A stretch of 64,000 bases of DNA from Marinomonas fungiae (GTDB taxonomy: Bacteria; Pseudomonadota; Gammaproteobacteria; Pseudomonadales; Marinomonadaceae). The stretch is from NCBI RefSeq assembly GCF_001418205.1, contig NZ_LIQF01000003.1:310001-374000 (forward strand). The letters run 5' to 3'. The notes under the pieces are model-generated. The model did not search any database. It saw only the letters and a list, made by a program, of their open reading frames with translations, and had not been told where the DNA came from. The position numbers were made by a program, and so were the translations under genes. The number at the start of each line of letters is the position of its first letter. Position 1 is the stretch's first letter. This document shows positions 49,647-58,726 of the stretch, one piece after another.

Positions 49647-50555
49647 TTACTCTTCTTGTAATGTCTTTAGTTCGTCTTTAGTGAGTACAAAGACGCCATT
49701 GCCGCCGTTCTCTAGCTCCACCCACATAAATGGTGTGTCAGGATAAGCTTCTTGTAGTGCCACTTCAGAATTACCGACTTCGTATACCACAATACCGTTA
49801 TCGTGTAGGTAATCTGCAGCCTGCGCTAGGAACGCACGGGTAAAATCTAACCCATCTTCACCAGAAGTCAGTGCAATTCGCGGCTCATTATGAAATTCTT
49901 CTGGTGCTGTGTTGTAATCACATGCATCCACATACGGCGGATTGCAAATAATTAAATCGTATTGTTTACCTGCAAGACCTTGGAACATGTCTGAGTGAAT
50001 CGCTGTCACTCGATCTTGAACCTCGTGTAGAACAATGTTTTGCTCCGCCACGGCAAGCGCTGCCTCACTAACATCGGTAATATCTACTTTCGCTTCTTCA
50101 AAAGTTAACGCCGCAGCGATGCCTAGACAGCCACTGCCTGTACACATGTCCAAGATGTTTAATGGGTAATTCTGCAACCAAGGTTGAAACTCGCTTTCAA
50201 TCAACGCCATGATTGGTGAACGCGGAATCAAGGTGTCTTTGGTAACCTTAAATGGTAAACCCATAAACCAAGCCTCGCCCAATAAGTATGGTAGAGGTTC
50301 TCTTTTGTTGATTCGTAAATCAACAAACTTAAGAATGCGTTTCTTCTCGTTATAGGTTAAACGACTGTCCAAATGTTCTTTAGGAAAGTCCAAGGGTAGA
50401 GACAAAGAACCTAAGACAAGTTGTACCGCCTCATCCCAAGCATTGTCGGTACCGTGGCCGTAAAAGATATCGGAATTACGAAAGCGCGAATAGGTCCAAC
50501 GAATGTAGTCTTGGATCGTCTGTAAGTCGCGTATTGCTGATTGATGTCGGCTCAT
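49647..50555 (-). CDS. prmB: Ribosomal protein uL3 glutamine N5-methyltransferase
   Basis: PrmB methylates a glutamine of ribosomal protein L3. The 302-residue class I methyltransferase has an N-terminal helical domain, ILDMCTGSGCLGIAAAL as the AdoMet-binding motif I (about 142-158) and CNPPYVD near 204-210, the NPPY motif that holds the substrate amide. The sequence LPYLLGEAWFMGLPFKVTKD is typical of PrmB rather than PrmC, and the aroC neighbour supports this. Confidence 0.93.
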   Translation of the reverse strand: MSRHQSAIRDLQTIQDYIRWTYSRFRNSDIFYGHGTDNAWDEAVQLVLGSLSLPLDFPKEHLDSRLTYNEKKRILKFVDLRINKREPLPYLLGEAWFMGLPFKVTKDTLIPRSPIMALIESEFQPWLQNYPLNILDMCTGSGCLGIAAALTFEEAKVDITDVSEAALAVAEQNIVLHEVQDRVTAIHSDMFQGLAGKQYDLIICNPPYVDACDYNTAPEEFHNEPRIALTSGEDGLDFTRAFLAQAADYLHDNGIVVYEVGNSEVALQEAYPDTPFMWVELENGGNGVFVLTKDELKTLQEE

Positions 50556-50608
50556 GAAACTTTATCTTAATTCAAAGGGGTCATTATAGCGGCAAAGCCC
50601 CGTAGACT

Positions 50609-51358
50609 CTACGAATCCAATTTACTCGTCTTTAAAGTTTTTGCTAAATCCTGCAAATCACTCAATGCATTGGTTAATAATTGTTCGTATTGACTATTGC
50701 TCTGCTGCTGTAACTGTTTTATCTGCTGCTGCGCGTTGGTTAACGCGTCATTGAGCATGACAATCGTTTGGTCTTGTTTTGCTAGATCAACCTGTGCTTG
50801 GCTCAGTTGCGTGTCGGCTTCTTGTAATTTACGGGCACTGTCAGCCAGTTCGTTTTCCAAGACTCGATTTCGAACTAAAGTATGTTCCAGTCGTTCGCTC
50901 AGCTGCTGTTGCTGGGCTTGCAGTACGGTCTCATTGGCTTTTGCAGTATCTAATTCGAGTAGAACCTTTTCCAATTGAGCTTCGGACTCAATATAAGCCG
51001 TCGAAAGCGAATCATTTCTTCCCTCAAGGGCCTCTTTGCGCAAACTCATTTGAGCTTCAAAAGCGTGGACCTTTTCATCTAACAATACGGAAAGCGATTG
51101 CACAATATCTCGTTCGAATCGTTTAAAACTTGGTGAAAGATGCTCGGCAACATCCTTCACTTCACTTTCTTGATATTCGCGGTATGCCTCTTCCCATTCA
51201 TTAATGGCGTTGAGTAATGTTGTGTTCGAACAGCCTCGGCCATCCAGATCTTTAAAGAACTGGCTTAATCGCGGGATATTAGGAAAGGTATTGTTTTCAA
51301 TTAACTTCCAACACGCTTCGATGATTTCTTCTTTAGCAATGTTCGCTTTACGAGCCAT
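50609..51358 (-). CDS. KfrA-like DNA-binding coiled-coil protein
   Basis: A 249-residue protein with an N-terminal helix-turn-helix-like domain (about 1-110) of the KfrA_N type: ANIAKEEIIEACWKLIENNT, FPNIPRLSQFF, then GCSNTTLLNAINEWEEAYRE. A long alanine/glutamine/leucine-rich coiled coil follows (about 120-240). KfrA proteins are plasmid-borne DNA-binding filaments that aid partition and autoregulate; chromosomal relatives are known but uncharacterised. Here it lies among core genes with no partition genes, so a nucleoid or regulatory role is only a guess. It sits 53 bases before prmB on the same strand. Confidence 0.72.
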   Translation of the reverse strand: MARKANIAKEEIIEACWKLIENNTFPNIPRLSQFFKDLDGRGCSNTTLLNAINEWEEAYREYQESEVKDVAEHLSPSFKRFERDIVQSLSVLLDEKVHAFEAQMSLRKEALEGRNDSLSTAYIESEAQLEKVLLELDTAKANETVLQAQQQQLSERLEHTLVRNRVLENELADSARKLQEADTQLSQAQVDLAKQDQTIVMLNDALTNAQQQIKQLQQQSNSQYEQLLTNALSDLQDLAKTLKTSKLDS

Positions 51359-51432
51359 TGTTGTATCGACCTCAATAATTTAATTGAAAATATAGATATG
51401 CAGTTTACGCTATTTATCTTTTATTTCCCACC

Positions 51433-52371
51433 TTAGTGGCCGCCTGGAAAAGAGTAAAGCTGACGCTCACTATCATTGAGTTGCGCAAGGGCTTCGCTAG
51501 TGACTTGGTAACCTAAATCAATCAACTCTTTAGACCGCCAAAACTCATAAAAACTGCATGCATCTTTGGGGATTGAGATAAGTAGATCGGGAGGATAGCC
51601 TGCCACTTTGTATTGAGTTAGGGACTCCTGCATAGTTTCAAACATCATGTTAATCGTTTGAATACGCCCCCAGCTTTGCGTGTTATAACGGGTTTCTGGC
51701 TCAATAGATTCATCATCCGCTTCACTTTTGACCCGACCAAAGAAGTCTTTTACCCCACGCCACCATTCAGATTCTTCTTTGACTGACTCAACAAATGGAT
51801 GTGGGCTGGTATTACGAGCCGGTCCATTTAAATCTACGGCAATGATGTAATCAGCACCTGCAGAGATAGTTGGGATAATGGGCAAAGGATTGAGGACGCC
51901 GCCATCGACATAAACTCGCTGGCCCACTTGTACTGGGTTAACGATAGATGGTACGGCAGAAGAAGCTCGCATGGCTGGCAACAAAAGGCCATTTTGAAGC
52001 CAGAACTCTTTTTGACTCAGAATATCGACACCAACAGCGGTATAAGGCAGAGATAAGTCCTCGATACGGACTTGGTCGCCTATTAGCTCTTCAATAAATT
52101 GAAAGTATCGATCTCCGCGGATATAGCCCCCCATCAATACGGCCATATCCAACAGTTTTAATACGTTAAGCCGATCTAGTTGTTCAGCCCATTTTTGATA
52201 TTCCGGCAGTTTACCGCACAAGAAGACGCCACCAATAATGGCTCCAATTGAGCAACCTGAGATCGAAACAATTTTATAGCCTTGTTCTTGAACGGCATTA
52301 ATCACGCCAATGTGGGCATGCCCACGAGCGGCGCCGCTCCCCAGCACTAATGAAACAGTTTTCTGTGGCAT
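51433..52371 (-). CDS. rssA: Patatin-like phospholipase (RssA type)
   Basis: A 312-residue patatin-family serine hydrolase. LVLGSGAARGHAHIGVI at 8-24 is the oxyanion glycine loop, Ser41 in SGCSIGA is the nucleophile and Asp156 in VDGGVLNPLP completes the Ser-Asp dyad. Length and pattern match E. coli RssA (YchK, about 301-314 residues) more than secreted toxins; no signal peptide is present. Substrate is probably a phospholipid or lysophospholipid, unproven. It is the last gene of a long leftward string, 15 bases after the DUF4892 gene. Confidence 0.84.
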   Translation of the reverse strand: MPQKTVSLVLGSGAARGHAHIGVINAVQEQGYKIVSISGCSIGAIIGGVFLCGKLPEYQKWAEQLDRLNVLKLLDMAVLMGGYIRGDRYFQFIEELIGDQVRIEDLSLPYTAVGVDILSQKEFWLQNGLLLPAMRASSAVPSIVNPVQVGQRVYVDGGVLNPLPIIPTISAGADYIIAVDLNGPARNTSPHPFVESVKEESEWWRGVKDFFGRVKSEADDESIEPETRYNTQSWGRIQTINMMFETMQESLTQYKVAGYPPDLLISIPKDACSFYEFWRSKELIDLGYQVTSEALAQLNDSERQLYSFPGGH

Positions 52372-52386
52372 ATTTGTACGCTTAGA

Positions 52387-53184
52387 TTAGTTTACGTTGC
52401 GTACAAAAATAACACGATGCTCGCCATAATTGGTATTGCCCATATTGGCTAAATTGATAAAACGTATTGCTGCTCGTTCGTCAGGATTTAATCCTAAACG
52501 AATTTCCTCGATATACGCATCACCCACATCAATAGCACTACGCTCATCTGCGGCACTGGTCACAAATGCAACCACACCTTGATAACTATCTAAGGTATTT
52601 AGAAAACGGCGAATTCGAGGCACATCCGTGGCAGCTAATTGCGCAAGAATCTCAATTTTTGCATCGCTACCTTTTGGAATCACTTCATCTACACGAACCA
52701 TCACGTCGCCAGCACCACGACGATTCAAATAGACTACCCAGTAATGCATGCTTGCATCTTTAACCACCCAAAGGGACTGACTCGAGTCTGGGCCATACAA
52801 TAAATAGTCATTAAAAAAATTATTGGCCCAGGCATTAGAGCTGCCACAGGCACGGCTTTGACAGCTATAGAGGATATCCCCTTCAATACCTTGAATTGCT
52901 TGCTGATAAAAGCTTTCGACCGACGACATCGGCACATTTCGAGCGATCTTGTATAAGGTGCGAATAGTTGAACCTTGAACAGTTTCTACCTTTTCTGGCT
53001 CCCAGCCGCGACCGGATCGATAGATTTTTGCCAACGGAATCTCGATATAACTGTTTTCAAGCGGTTCACTTTTAATCATTTCAGCACCGCGAAAAACAGG
53101 AAATCCCTTTTCGTCGGCAAAAGCCGAAGACGGTACACAGAACGCTAATAAGGATGATAAGACCACACCAGCAAATCGAAACAT
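52387..53184 (-). CDS. Exported DUF4892 protein
   Basis: A 265-residue protein with a Sec signal (MFRFAGVVLSSLLAFCVPSS then AFA). The mature part has LYSCQSRACGSSNAWANNFF near 110-129, whose two cysteines (C-x4-C) and W-A-N-x-x-F are typical of DUF4892. A C-terminal region (KIEILAQLAATDVPRIRRFL and VAFVTSAADERS) has the look of an OmpA-like peptidoglycan-binding fold. Location is the periplasm or outer membrane; function is unknown. ATG 53184 has AAGGAG 8 bases upstream, and a GTG two codons earlier does not. It lies between the alpha/beta hydrolase and patatin genes. Confidence 0.78.
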   Translation of the reverse strand: MFRFAGVVLSSLLAFCVPSSAFADEKGFPVFRGAEMIKSEPLENSYIEIPLAKIYRSGRGWEPEKVETVQGSTIRTLYKIARNVPMSSVESFYQQAIQGIEGDILYSCQSRACGSSNAWANNFFNDYLLYGPDSSQSLWVVKDASMHYWVVYLNRRGAGDVMVRVDEVIPKGSDAKIEILAQLAATDVPRIRRFLNTLDSYQGVVAFVTSAADERSAIDVGDAYIEEIRLGLNPDERAAIRFINLANMGNTNYGEHRVIFVRNVN

Positions 53185-53209
53185 AACCACTACTCCTTAG
53201 GCTGAAAGC

Positions 53210-54070
53210 CTAGTTCTGATCTACAAATCGACGAATTTCCATAGCTACATACGGCACCGTTTCCGGCTCTAGATGAAAATGATGATTACCATCTAACCTT
53301 TTTAGCTTAATCCATGGAAAGACTTTAGCGCGATTTTTGACCAATTCTTGCTGTTGGATATAGATGCCTTGATTGGCTACTAGAGCCATAGTGGGGCATT
53401 TAATGGACTGAATAAACGCCTCAACCGAGGCATCATCCATGCGAAATGGAGAAGGAAAAGACAACTTATAATCAGCGCGCCAGATCCATTCGCCGTTGAC
53501 CACCGTAGAGCCTCGCTCTACTAGGGGTTTAGCGGCAGCATAGGACAGCTCCGTAAAACCTTTCATACGAGCATATATCAGATCTTCTTGGCTCGGATAA
53601 CGTGAAAAGTGCCCCGAACGTTTCTTAAGCATTTTTTGCATAGCACGTTGCATGGTGGTAACACGCTGTTCCGGTGTCGCCGTCGCTGGACCCATGCTAT
53701 CTAAAATAATCAGGCCGCGAACTTTATCAGGTACTAAAGCCGCCACCAACATGGCAACACTTCCTCCCATGCTATGACCTATAAGCCAAACAGATTGATT
53801 AGAGGTATTCAGTACACTGATCACATCTAAAGCATAATCCCAAAGATGATAAAAACTACCGTCAGGTCGATGATCAGATAAACCGTGACCAGCTAGGTCA
53901 AGAGCCGTTAAATTGTACTCAGAAAGATGTGAAGCAAGATTTGAAAATGAAGCAGCGTTGTCTAACCAACCATGCAACATTACTAAGCGTAATGCATTGT
54001 GATTCGTCGACAGCCACTGCTTAGCGGCAAGTTTTGTATGGCCAAGATTAAATGCCGTTTCATTGGACAT
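53210..54070 (-). CDS. Alpha/beta hydrolase
   Basis: A 286-residue alpha/beta-fold hydrolase. GHSMGGS near 98-104 holds the nucleophilic serine, HGWLDNAASF near 34-43 forms the oxyanion region and the catalytic histidine is in LDGNHHFHLEP near 262-272. LDLAGHGLSDH is the second family motif. Substrate is not predictable: esterase, lipase or serine hydrolase roles are all possible. It sits 15 bases after sixA in the long leftward string. Confidence 0.82.
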   Translation of the reverse strand: MSNETAFNLGHTKLAAKQWLSTNHNALRLVMLHGWLDNAASFSNLASHLSEYNLTALDLAGHGLSDHRPDGSFYHLWDYALDVISVLNTSNQSVWLIGHSMGGSVAMLVAALVPDKVRGLIILDSMGPATATPEQRVTTMQRAMQKMLKKRSGHFSRYPSQEDLIYARMKGFTELSYAAAKPLVERGSTVVNGEWIWRADYKLSFPSPFRMDDASVEAFIQSIKCPTMALVANQGIYIQQQELVKNRAKVFPWIKLKRLDGNHHFHLEPETVPYVAMEIRRFVDQN

Positions 54071-54085
54071 AATTAAAGACTTCTA

Positions 54086-54571
54086 TCAATGTTTAGGAGA
54101 GATTGCCCACCTAAATTGACAACATGCCGTCGCAAAAAGTTCCCCTTCAAGGGCTGCAATCGCGGCCGTTTCCATCTGAAATACAGCGGGTAACGGTTGA
54201 TCCGCCAGCATATCCACTAACTGATAAGCGAATGGCTGATGTGTCACCAACAAGATTGAATCATAGGGCAGATCGTACAGCCATAAAGCCACATCCAACT
54301 CTTTGCCACTTGGGGTAATGCTATCTAGGGTTTGAGGCAATGTCTTAGTCCCCAACACTTTTATAAACTCATTGGCAGTTTGTTGAGCCCGTAAATATGG
54401 ACTCACAAAAATGGCATCAAAATCTTCATTAAGCGCAGCGAACTGCTCGGCAGTGCTACGAACTTCATCGTAGCCCTGCTCGGTCAATGCCCGCTGAGCA
54501 TCTTGGTCGTAACCAAACGGCTCAGCGTGGCCATGGCGCATTATGTATAAGCGCTTAGTCTTCACGACCAT
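54086..54571 (-). CDS. sixA: Phosphohistidine phosphatase SixA
   Basis: SixA removes phosphate from histidine residues of phosphorelay or PTS proteins. LYIMRHGHAEP at 9-19 is the histidine phosphatase RHG motif with His13 as the phospho-acceptor, SPYLRAQQTANEF holds a second active-site arginine and VTHQP the second histidine. From ATG 54571 the protein has 161 residues, the same as E. coli SixA. The frame is open for 51 more codons upstream but these overlap the DUF4389 gene. The start overlaps the end of that gene by 17 bases. Confidence 0.88.
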   Translation of the reverse strand: MVVKTKRLYIMRHGHAEPFGYDQDAQRALTEQGYDEVRSTAEQFAALNEDFDAIFVSPYLRAQQTANEFIKVLGTKTLPQTLDSITPSGKELDVALWLYDLPYDSILLVTHQPFAYQLVDMLADQPLPAVFQMETAAIAALEGELFATACCQFRWAISPKH

Positions 54572-54836
54572 CGCTTTCTGGCCAAGACTGAAATGGGAAT
54601 GGCTTTTCATCTTTCGTGAAAGACAAGAAAGAAATTGTTTGTTTGATGAAAGTACCAGTTGATGATACCCACTGATCAAGCAATGAAACTTCAGACTTAG
54701 AAGCAAAACGAACCAATGTTGCAATGATTACTAGGAAGCCAAACACTGTCAAAGCAATGTTCAATACACCCCAGTAGACCAGCATAAACAACATTCTGAT
54801 CCAAAATTCTTGATTAGCGTAACCAGGTTTACTCAT
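54555..54836 (-). CDS. DUF4389 membrane protein
   Basis: A 93-residue protein with a hydrophobic region (FWIRMLFMLVYWGVLNIALT, then VFGFLVIIATLVRF) that makes one long or two short membrane helices. It is followed by a soluble tail (LDQWVSSTGTFIKQTISFLSF). The pattern fits DUF4389, a family of unknown role often beside gpsA in gammaproteobacteria. Its start overlaps the gpsA stop by 8 bases, so it is translationally coupled. Confidence 0.8.
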   Translation of the reverse strand: MSKPGYANQEFWIRMLFMLVYWGVLNIALTVFGFLVIIATLVRFASKSEVSLLDQWVSSTGTFIKQTISFLSFTKDEKPFPFQSWPESDGRED

Positions 54837-55860
54837 TTCTATTTACTCCAGCAGTCGCGAATTCAACATCCCATTTTTGCTCGCCAGTCATCATACTGCC
54901 GATCAAGGAATCCAAACTCGCATTGTCAAAAATCAGTTTGTACAAACCTGAGGCAAGTGGCATATAAAGACCGTGTTTATTGGCCTCTTCGACCACCATG
55001 CGCAAAGTGTTCACACCTTCTGCCACTTCACCAATGGAGCCCACTGCTTTCTCTAGTTCTTCACCAGAGCCCAAAGCAAAGCCCACTCGATAGTTTCGAC
55101 TTAACGGTGAGGTACAGGTTGCGATTAAATCCCCCATGCCCGCCAACCCAAGAAATGTCATTGGATTCGCACCGAAATGTACGGCAAATCGGCTCATTTC
55201 AGCCAAGCTGCGCGTCATAATCATCGCCATGGTATTTTCGCCAACCTTCATAGCCTTAGCTAAACCACAGACAATGGCATAAATGTTTTTCAATGCCCCG
55301 GCTAATTCTACGCCAGTACTGTCGCGATTTTCATAAACTCTAAAGGTACGAGATTTCAACAACTCAATCACTGTTGCACGTAACGCATCATCGTTACTCG
55401 CAATCACTGAACCAGTCAAATGCCCTGCAGCAATTTCTTTGGCTAAGTTTGGACCACTTAACACCCCAATGCGTTCCGTTACACCGTTTCGGCGCAGAAT
55501 GTCGCTCATTAACTCAAAGCGATTTGGGTTAAAGCCCTTCGTGGTACTGATCAGGATTTTATCCGCGGTCAGCAATGGCTTAATACGCTCAACAACCTGC
55601 TCAAAGGACTTCGATGGGATGGATACAAAAATCGTATCACTGGCACGAATCGCTTCTTCTAAGTTGCTGGTCGCTAAAAGCTCACGATGCAATGGTGCAT
55701 TAGGTAGGTAACGGCTATTCAGCCCCGTCAAATTGATCTCTTCGACCTGTTCTTCGTTTCGCATCCACTGGCTGACCTGATGGCCATTTTTAGCCATAAT
55801 GTTTGCCAATGCGGTGCCAAAACTACCGCCACCTAATACACAAACCGATTGCTTATCCAT
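54829..55860 (-). CDS. gpsA: Glycerol-3-phosphate dehydrogenase [NAD(P)+]
   Basis: GpsA reduces dihydroxyacetone phosphate to sn-glycerol-3-phosphate for phospholipid synthesis. The 343-residue protein has GGGSFGTALANIMAKNGHQV at 10-29 (Rossmann loop), STKGFNP, GPNLAKEIAAG and GALKNIYAIVCGLAKAM with the catalytic lysine near 197. GMGDLIATCTSPLSRNYRVG is the substrate-binding signature. It starts 21 bases after selO within the leftward string. Confidence 0.95.
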   Translation of the reverse strand: MDKQSVCVLGGGSFGTALANIMAKNGHQVSQWMRNEEQVEEINLTGLNSRYLPNAPLHRELLATSNLEEAIRASDTIFVSIPSKSFEQVVERIKPLLTADKILISTTKGFNPNRFELMSDILRRNGVTERIGVLSGPNLAKEIAAGHLTGSVIASNDDALRATVIELLKSRTFRVYENRDSTGVELAGALKNIYAIVCGLAKAMKVGENTMAMIMTRSLAEMSRFAVHFGANPMTFLGLAGMGDLIATCTSPLSRNYRVGFALGSGEELEKAVGSIGEVAEGVNTLRMVVEEANKHGLYMPLASGLYKLIFDNASLDSLIGSMMTGEQKWDVEFATAGVNRNE

Positions 55861-55881
55861 AGTTTCTTCAATGCCTTATCG

Positions 55882-57300
55882 TTAAGAAGAACAGCTTACT
55901 TCTAAATGACGCCCCCAATCTGGAGCACGCTTCGCTAAAGCTTCACTTTCCGGATGCTCATCATAGGGACTACTTAGTACCTTGAGCAACTGTCTAAACG
56001 GCAAGTAATTACCTGACTCAGCCGCTTCAATTGCTTGATGAGCAAGATAATTTCTTAGAATAAATTTCGGATTCACTCGTTGCATCTGTTTGCTGACGGC
56101 TTGTTGATCTCGTCCGTCATTTCTTACAGACCAATAGTAGTTGAGCCAATCCGCCATTGCTTTTCTATCTACGACTTCATCCATTAAAAATTCCGGCTTA
56201 TCCGCTTCAAAAAGGCTCAAAAAGCGGAAGAAAATAGTAAAGTCAACATGCTCCTTTCTCAGTAAAGAAAACAGCTGTTCGAGCAATGGCTCTAGTTCTA
56301 CCGTGTTTGCTAAACCAAGCTTCTCCGCCATCAATTCATCGTAGTGTGATTGAAGACAAGGCTCGTAATGTTTCAGAATTTCGATCAATTCTTCCCGTGA
56401 GAAATGCTTCGAAAAGGCAAACATCAGACAGTTTAAATTCCAAAGACCGATTCCTGGCTGACGGTGGAAGGCGTAACGGCCTTCGTAATCAGAATGATTA
56501 CAAATCCAACGCTCGTTGAAATCTTCCATGAAACCGTATGGTCCATAATCAATGGTTTCGCCAAGAATCGAAAAGTTATCCGTGTTCATAACGCCATGCT
56601 GAAAACCAACAGACTGCCATTTCGCAATCATACGAGCGGTTCGCTGAACAATCTCGATCAACATAGATTGAATGGGCTGAGCGTCTTCTTTCAGATGGGA
56701 AAAATAGGTATCTAGGGTGTAGTCGATCAATTGTTGCAATTCGTCATACTTCTTATGGGCAAAGAAGTATTCAAAGTGGCCAAAACGAATATGCGTTTTG
56801 GCCGTTCGAATCAACATAGCACCAGTTTCAGGTCGCTCACGGTAGACTGCTTGCGTACTGTCGTATAACGCCAGCGCACGTGAAGTGGGAATTCCTAAGC
56901 CATGCATAGCTTCACTGGCAAAATACTCGCGAATAGAAGAGCGTAGCACAGCGCGACCATCACCTTGACGACTAAACGGCGTTTTTCCTGCACCTTTTAC
57001 ATGCAAGTCATGCAGCACCCCTAGATTGTCTTTCACTTCTCCCAGCAGAACACCACGACCATCACCCAAGCGTGGTGTAAAACCACCAAACTGATGACCG
57101 GCATAAACCATACTTAAAGCACCATCAACTGCTTCTTGACCGCTCAACTGTCGCTGCACGAACTCATCTGAGAAGTCTATGCCAAGCTCCTGAGCTAGCG
57201 ACTCATTAAATTCAACCAGACGCTGTGCTTGCAAAGGCTGAATTTGAGTATGCGCATAAAACTCATAGCCAAGCTCGGCAAAATGATGGTGTAGCAGCAT
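55882..57300 (-). CDS. selO: Protein adenylyltransferase SelO (YdiU)
   Basis: SelO is a pseudokinase-fold enzyme that transfers AMP from ATP to Ser, Thr or Tyr of target proteins in redox stress. The 472-residue protein (E. coli 478) has YAGHQFGGFTPRLGDGRGVL near 66-85 (inverted Gly-loop), KGAGKTPFSRQGDGRAVLRS, then RTAKTHIRFGHFEYF. HGVMNTDNFSILGETIDYGP follows near 234-253 with the metal-binding Asn and Asp. The chain ends CSS: the cysteine stands where eukaryotic SelO has selenocysteine (Sec-Ser-Ser). It starts 9 bases after the rhlB stop. Confidence 0.93.
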   Translation of the reverse strand: MLLHHHFAELGYEFYAHTQIQPLQAQRLVEFNESLAQELGIDFSDEFVQRQLSGQEAVDGALSMVYAGHQFGGFTPRLGDGRGVLLGEVKDNLGVLHDLHVKGAGKTPFSRQGDGRAVLRSSIREYFASEAMHGLGIPTSRALALYDSTQAVYRERPETGAMLIRTAKTHIRFGHFEYFFAHKKYDELQQLIDYTLDTYFSHLKEDAQPIQSMLIEIVQRTARMIAKWQSVGFQHGVMNTDNFSILGETIDYGPYGFMEDFNERWICNHSDYEGRYAFHRQPGIGLWNLNCLMFAFSKHFSREELIEILKHYEPCLQSHYDELMAEKLGLANTVELEPLLEQLFSLLRKEHVDFTIFFRFLSLFEADKPEFLMDEVVDRKAMADWLNYYWSVRNDGRDQQAVSKQMQRVNPKFILRNYLAHQAIEAAESGNYLPFRQLLKVLSSPYDEHPESEALAKRAPDWGRHLEVSCSS

Positions 57301-57309
57301 GCTTCCTCG

Positions 57310-58638
57310 TTAGTCTTGGTCGCGTACGTATTCACAACGAATCGATGCGCCGATGGTCGCCTCGATTTCAGGGATCATGAAAGAATCATTTTCCGTAGCA
57401 AAACTAACGGATTTACCCATTTCTCCGCCACGTCCAGTACGGCCGATGCGATGCACGTAATCTTCAGGATCTTCAGGCAAAGTGTAGTTCACAACTAGAT
57501 CAATGTTATCCACATGAATACCACGACCAGCAACATCAGTCGCTACTAAAACCTGAATACTGCCGTCCTTGAACTTCGAGAGCGTTTTCACACGCTTATC
57601 TTGTGACACTTCACCAGACAACATGGCGCAGTTAATGTTTGCTTGTTTCAGCTTTTCATTGAGGTCACGTGTTTCATCTCGACGATTAGCGAAAATGATC
57701 GTACGCTGATAATCATTTTCTTCGATCAGTTTTTTCAAAATCGGCCATTTCTGATCGTCTGATACGGTGTAAATCACCTGATCAATGTTTTTGTTAGTGG
57801 TTTCTTTTGGTACGACAGACACTTCTTGCGGATGGAACGTCCACTGACGGGCCAAAGCCTGAATATCTTTCGGGAAAGTTGCGCTGAATAGCATTGTTTG
57901 ACGACGCTCTTTATGAGGCGTCATACGAATAATGCTTTTCACATCAGGAATAAAGCCCATTGAAAGCATGCGATCAGCTTCATCTAGCACGACGCACTCA
58001 ACTTTATTCAACATAACCTTCTTGTTGCGCGCAAAATCCAGTAAGCGACCAGGCGTTGCGACAACTAAATCAACGATCTCTGTTTCCAGCTGATTACGCT
58101 GTTTGTCGTAGTCCATCCCGCCTACTAAAGACACTACATTGAGGTTTGTGTACTTCGTCAGCTTCTCAGCTTCATCGGCAATTTGAAGAGCCAATTCACG
58201 AGTTGGAGCGATAATCAGGCCACGAGGAAAATGATTCGGACGTTCACCTTCAACTGGGTAGTCTAAGAAATCACTAATCATAGCGATTAAGAAAGCGGCT
58301 GTTTTCCCAGTACCTGTTTGTGCTTGACCAATTAGGTCATAACCTTGCAATGTTGCGGGTAAGGTTGCTGCTTGAATTTCACTGCAGTATTCAAAGCCCA
58401 TTTTCTGGATAGCTTTCAATACACGATCTGGAAGGTTTAAGTCGTGGAAACGAACTTTTCCTTCTACTTCTGGCACTTTGAAGTCTTGGATAGACCAAAG
58501 TTCATCACTTTCCTGTTCAGCAGCCGGAGTTTTCGCTCCCGTTGCGTTAGCACTGCTTTTGTTGTGTTTACGACGGGGTCTGCGTTGGCGCTTAGGTCCC
58601 TTTGATTCAGGGCGCGCGGCTTCTTGCTGTTTTTCCAT
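57310..58638 (-). CDS. rhlB: DEAD-box ATP-dependent RNA helicase RhlB
   Basis: RhlB unwinds RNA, in enterics as part of the RNase E degradosome. The 442-residue protein begins with a charged, basic, low-complexity region (about 1-50: KGPKRQRRPRRKHNKSSANA). AQTGTGKT near 106-113 is motif I, VLDEADRMLSMGF near 216-228 motif II, SATFP motif III, and HRIGRTGRGG motif VI. The sequence RFHDLNLPDRVLKAIQKMGF and YCSEIQAATLP is RhlB-like. I place the start at ATG 58638; a TTG at 58680 is possible and neither has a good ribosome site. The E. coli-style basic tail is missing: the basic patch is at the N-terminus instead, as in pseudomonads. Confidence 0.85.
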   Translation of the reverse strand: MEKQQEAARPESKGPKRQRRPRRKHNKSSANATGAKTPAAEQESDELWSIQDFKVPEVEGKVRFHDLNLPDRVLKAIQKMGFEYCSEIQAATLPATLQGYDLIGQAQTGTGKTAAFLIAMISDFLDYPVEGERPNHFPRGLIIAPTRELALQIADEAEKLTKYTNLNVVSLVGGMDYDKQRNQLETEIVDLVVATPGRLLDFARNKKVMLNKVECVVLDEADRMLSMGFIPDVKSIIRMTPHKERRQTMLFSATFPKDIQALARQWTFHPQEVSVVPKETTNKNIDQVIYTVSDDQKWPILKKLIEENDYQRTIIFANRRDETRDLNEKLKQANINCAMLSGEVSQDKRVKTLSKFKDGSIQVLVATDVAGRGIHVDNIDLVVNYTLPEDPEDYVHRIGRTGRGGEMGKSVSFATENDSFMIPEIEATIGASIRCEYVRDQD

Positions 58639-58726
58639 GTGAGAGTATTTAATCTCTTTTGATTGAATGTTTATTAACAAGGCTCAGAGTGTACCTAAAT
58701 GGTTCACTATTATCACCTTTAGTTTG

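Noticed and set aside
54572..54724. Upstream extension of sixA by 51 codons
   Set aside because: It overlaps the DUF4389 coding sequence, and the short form matches E. coli SixA length.
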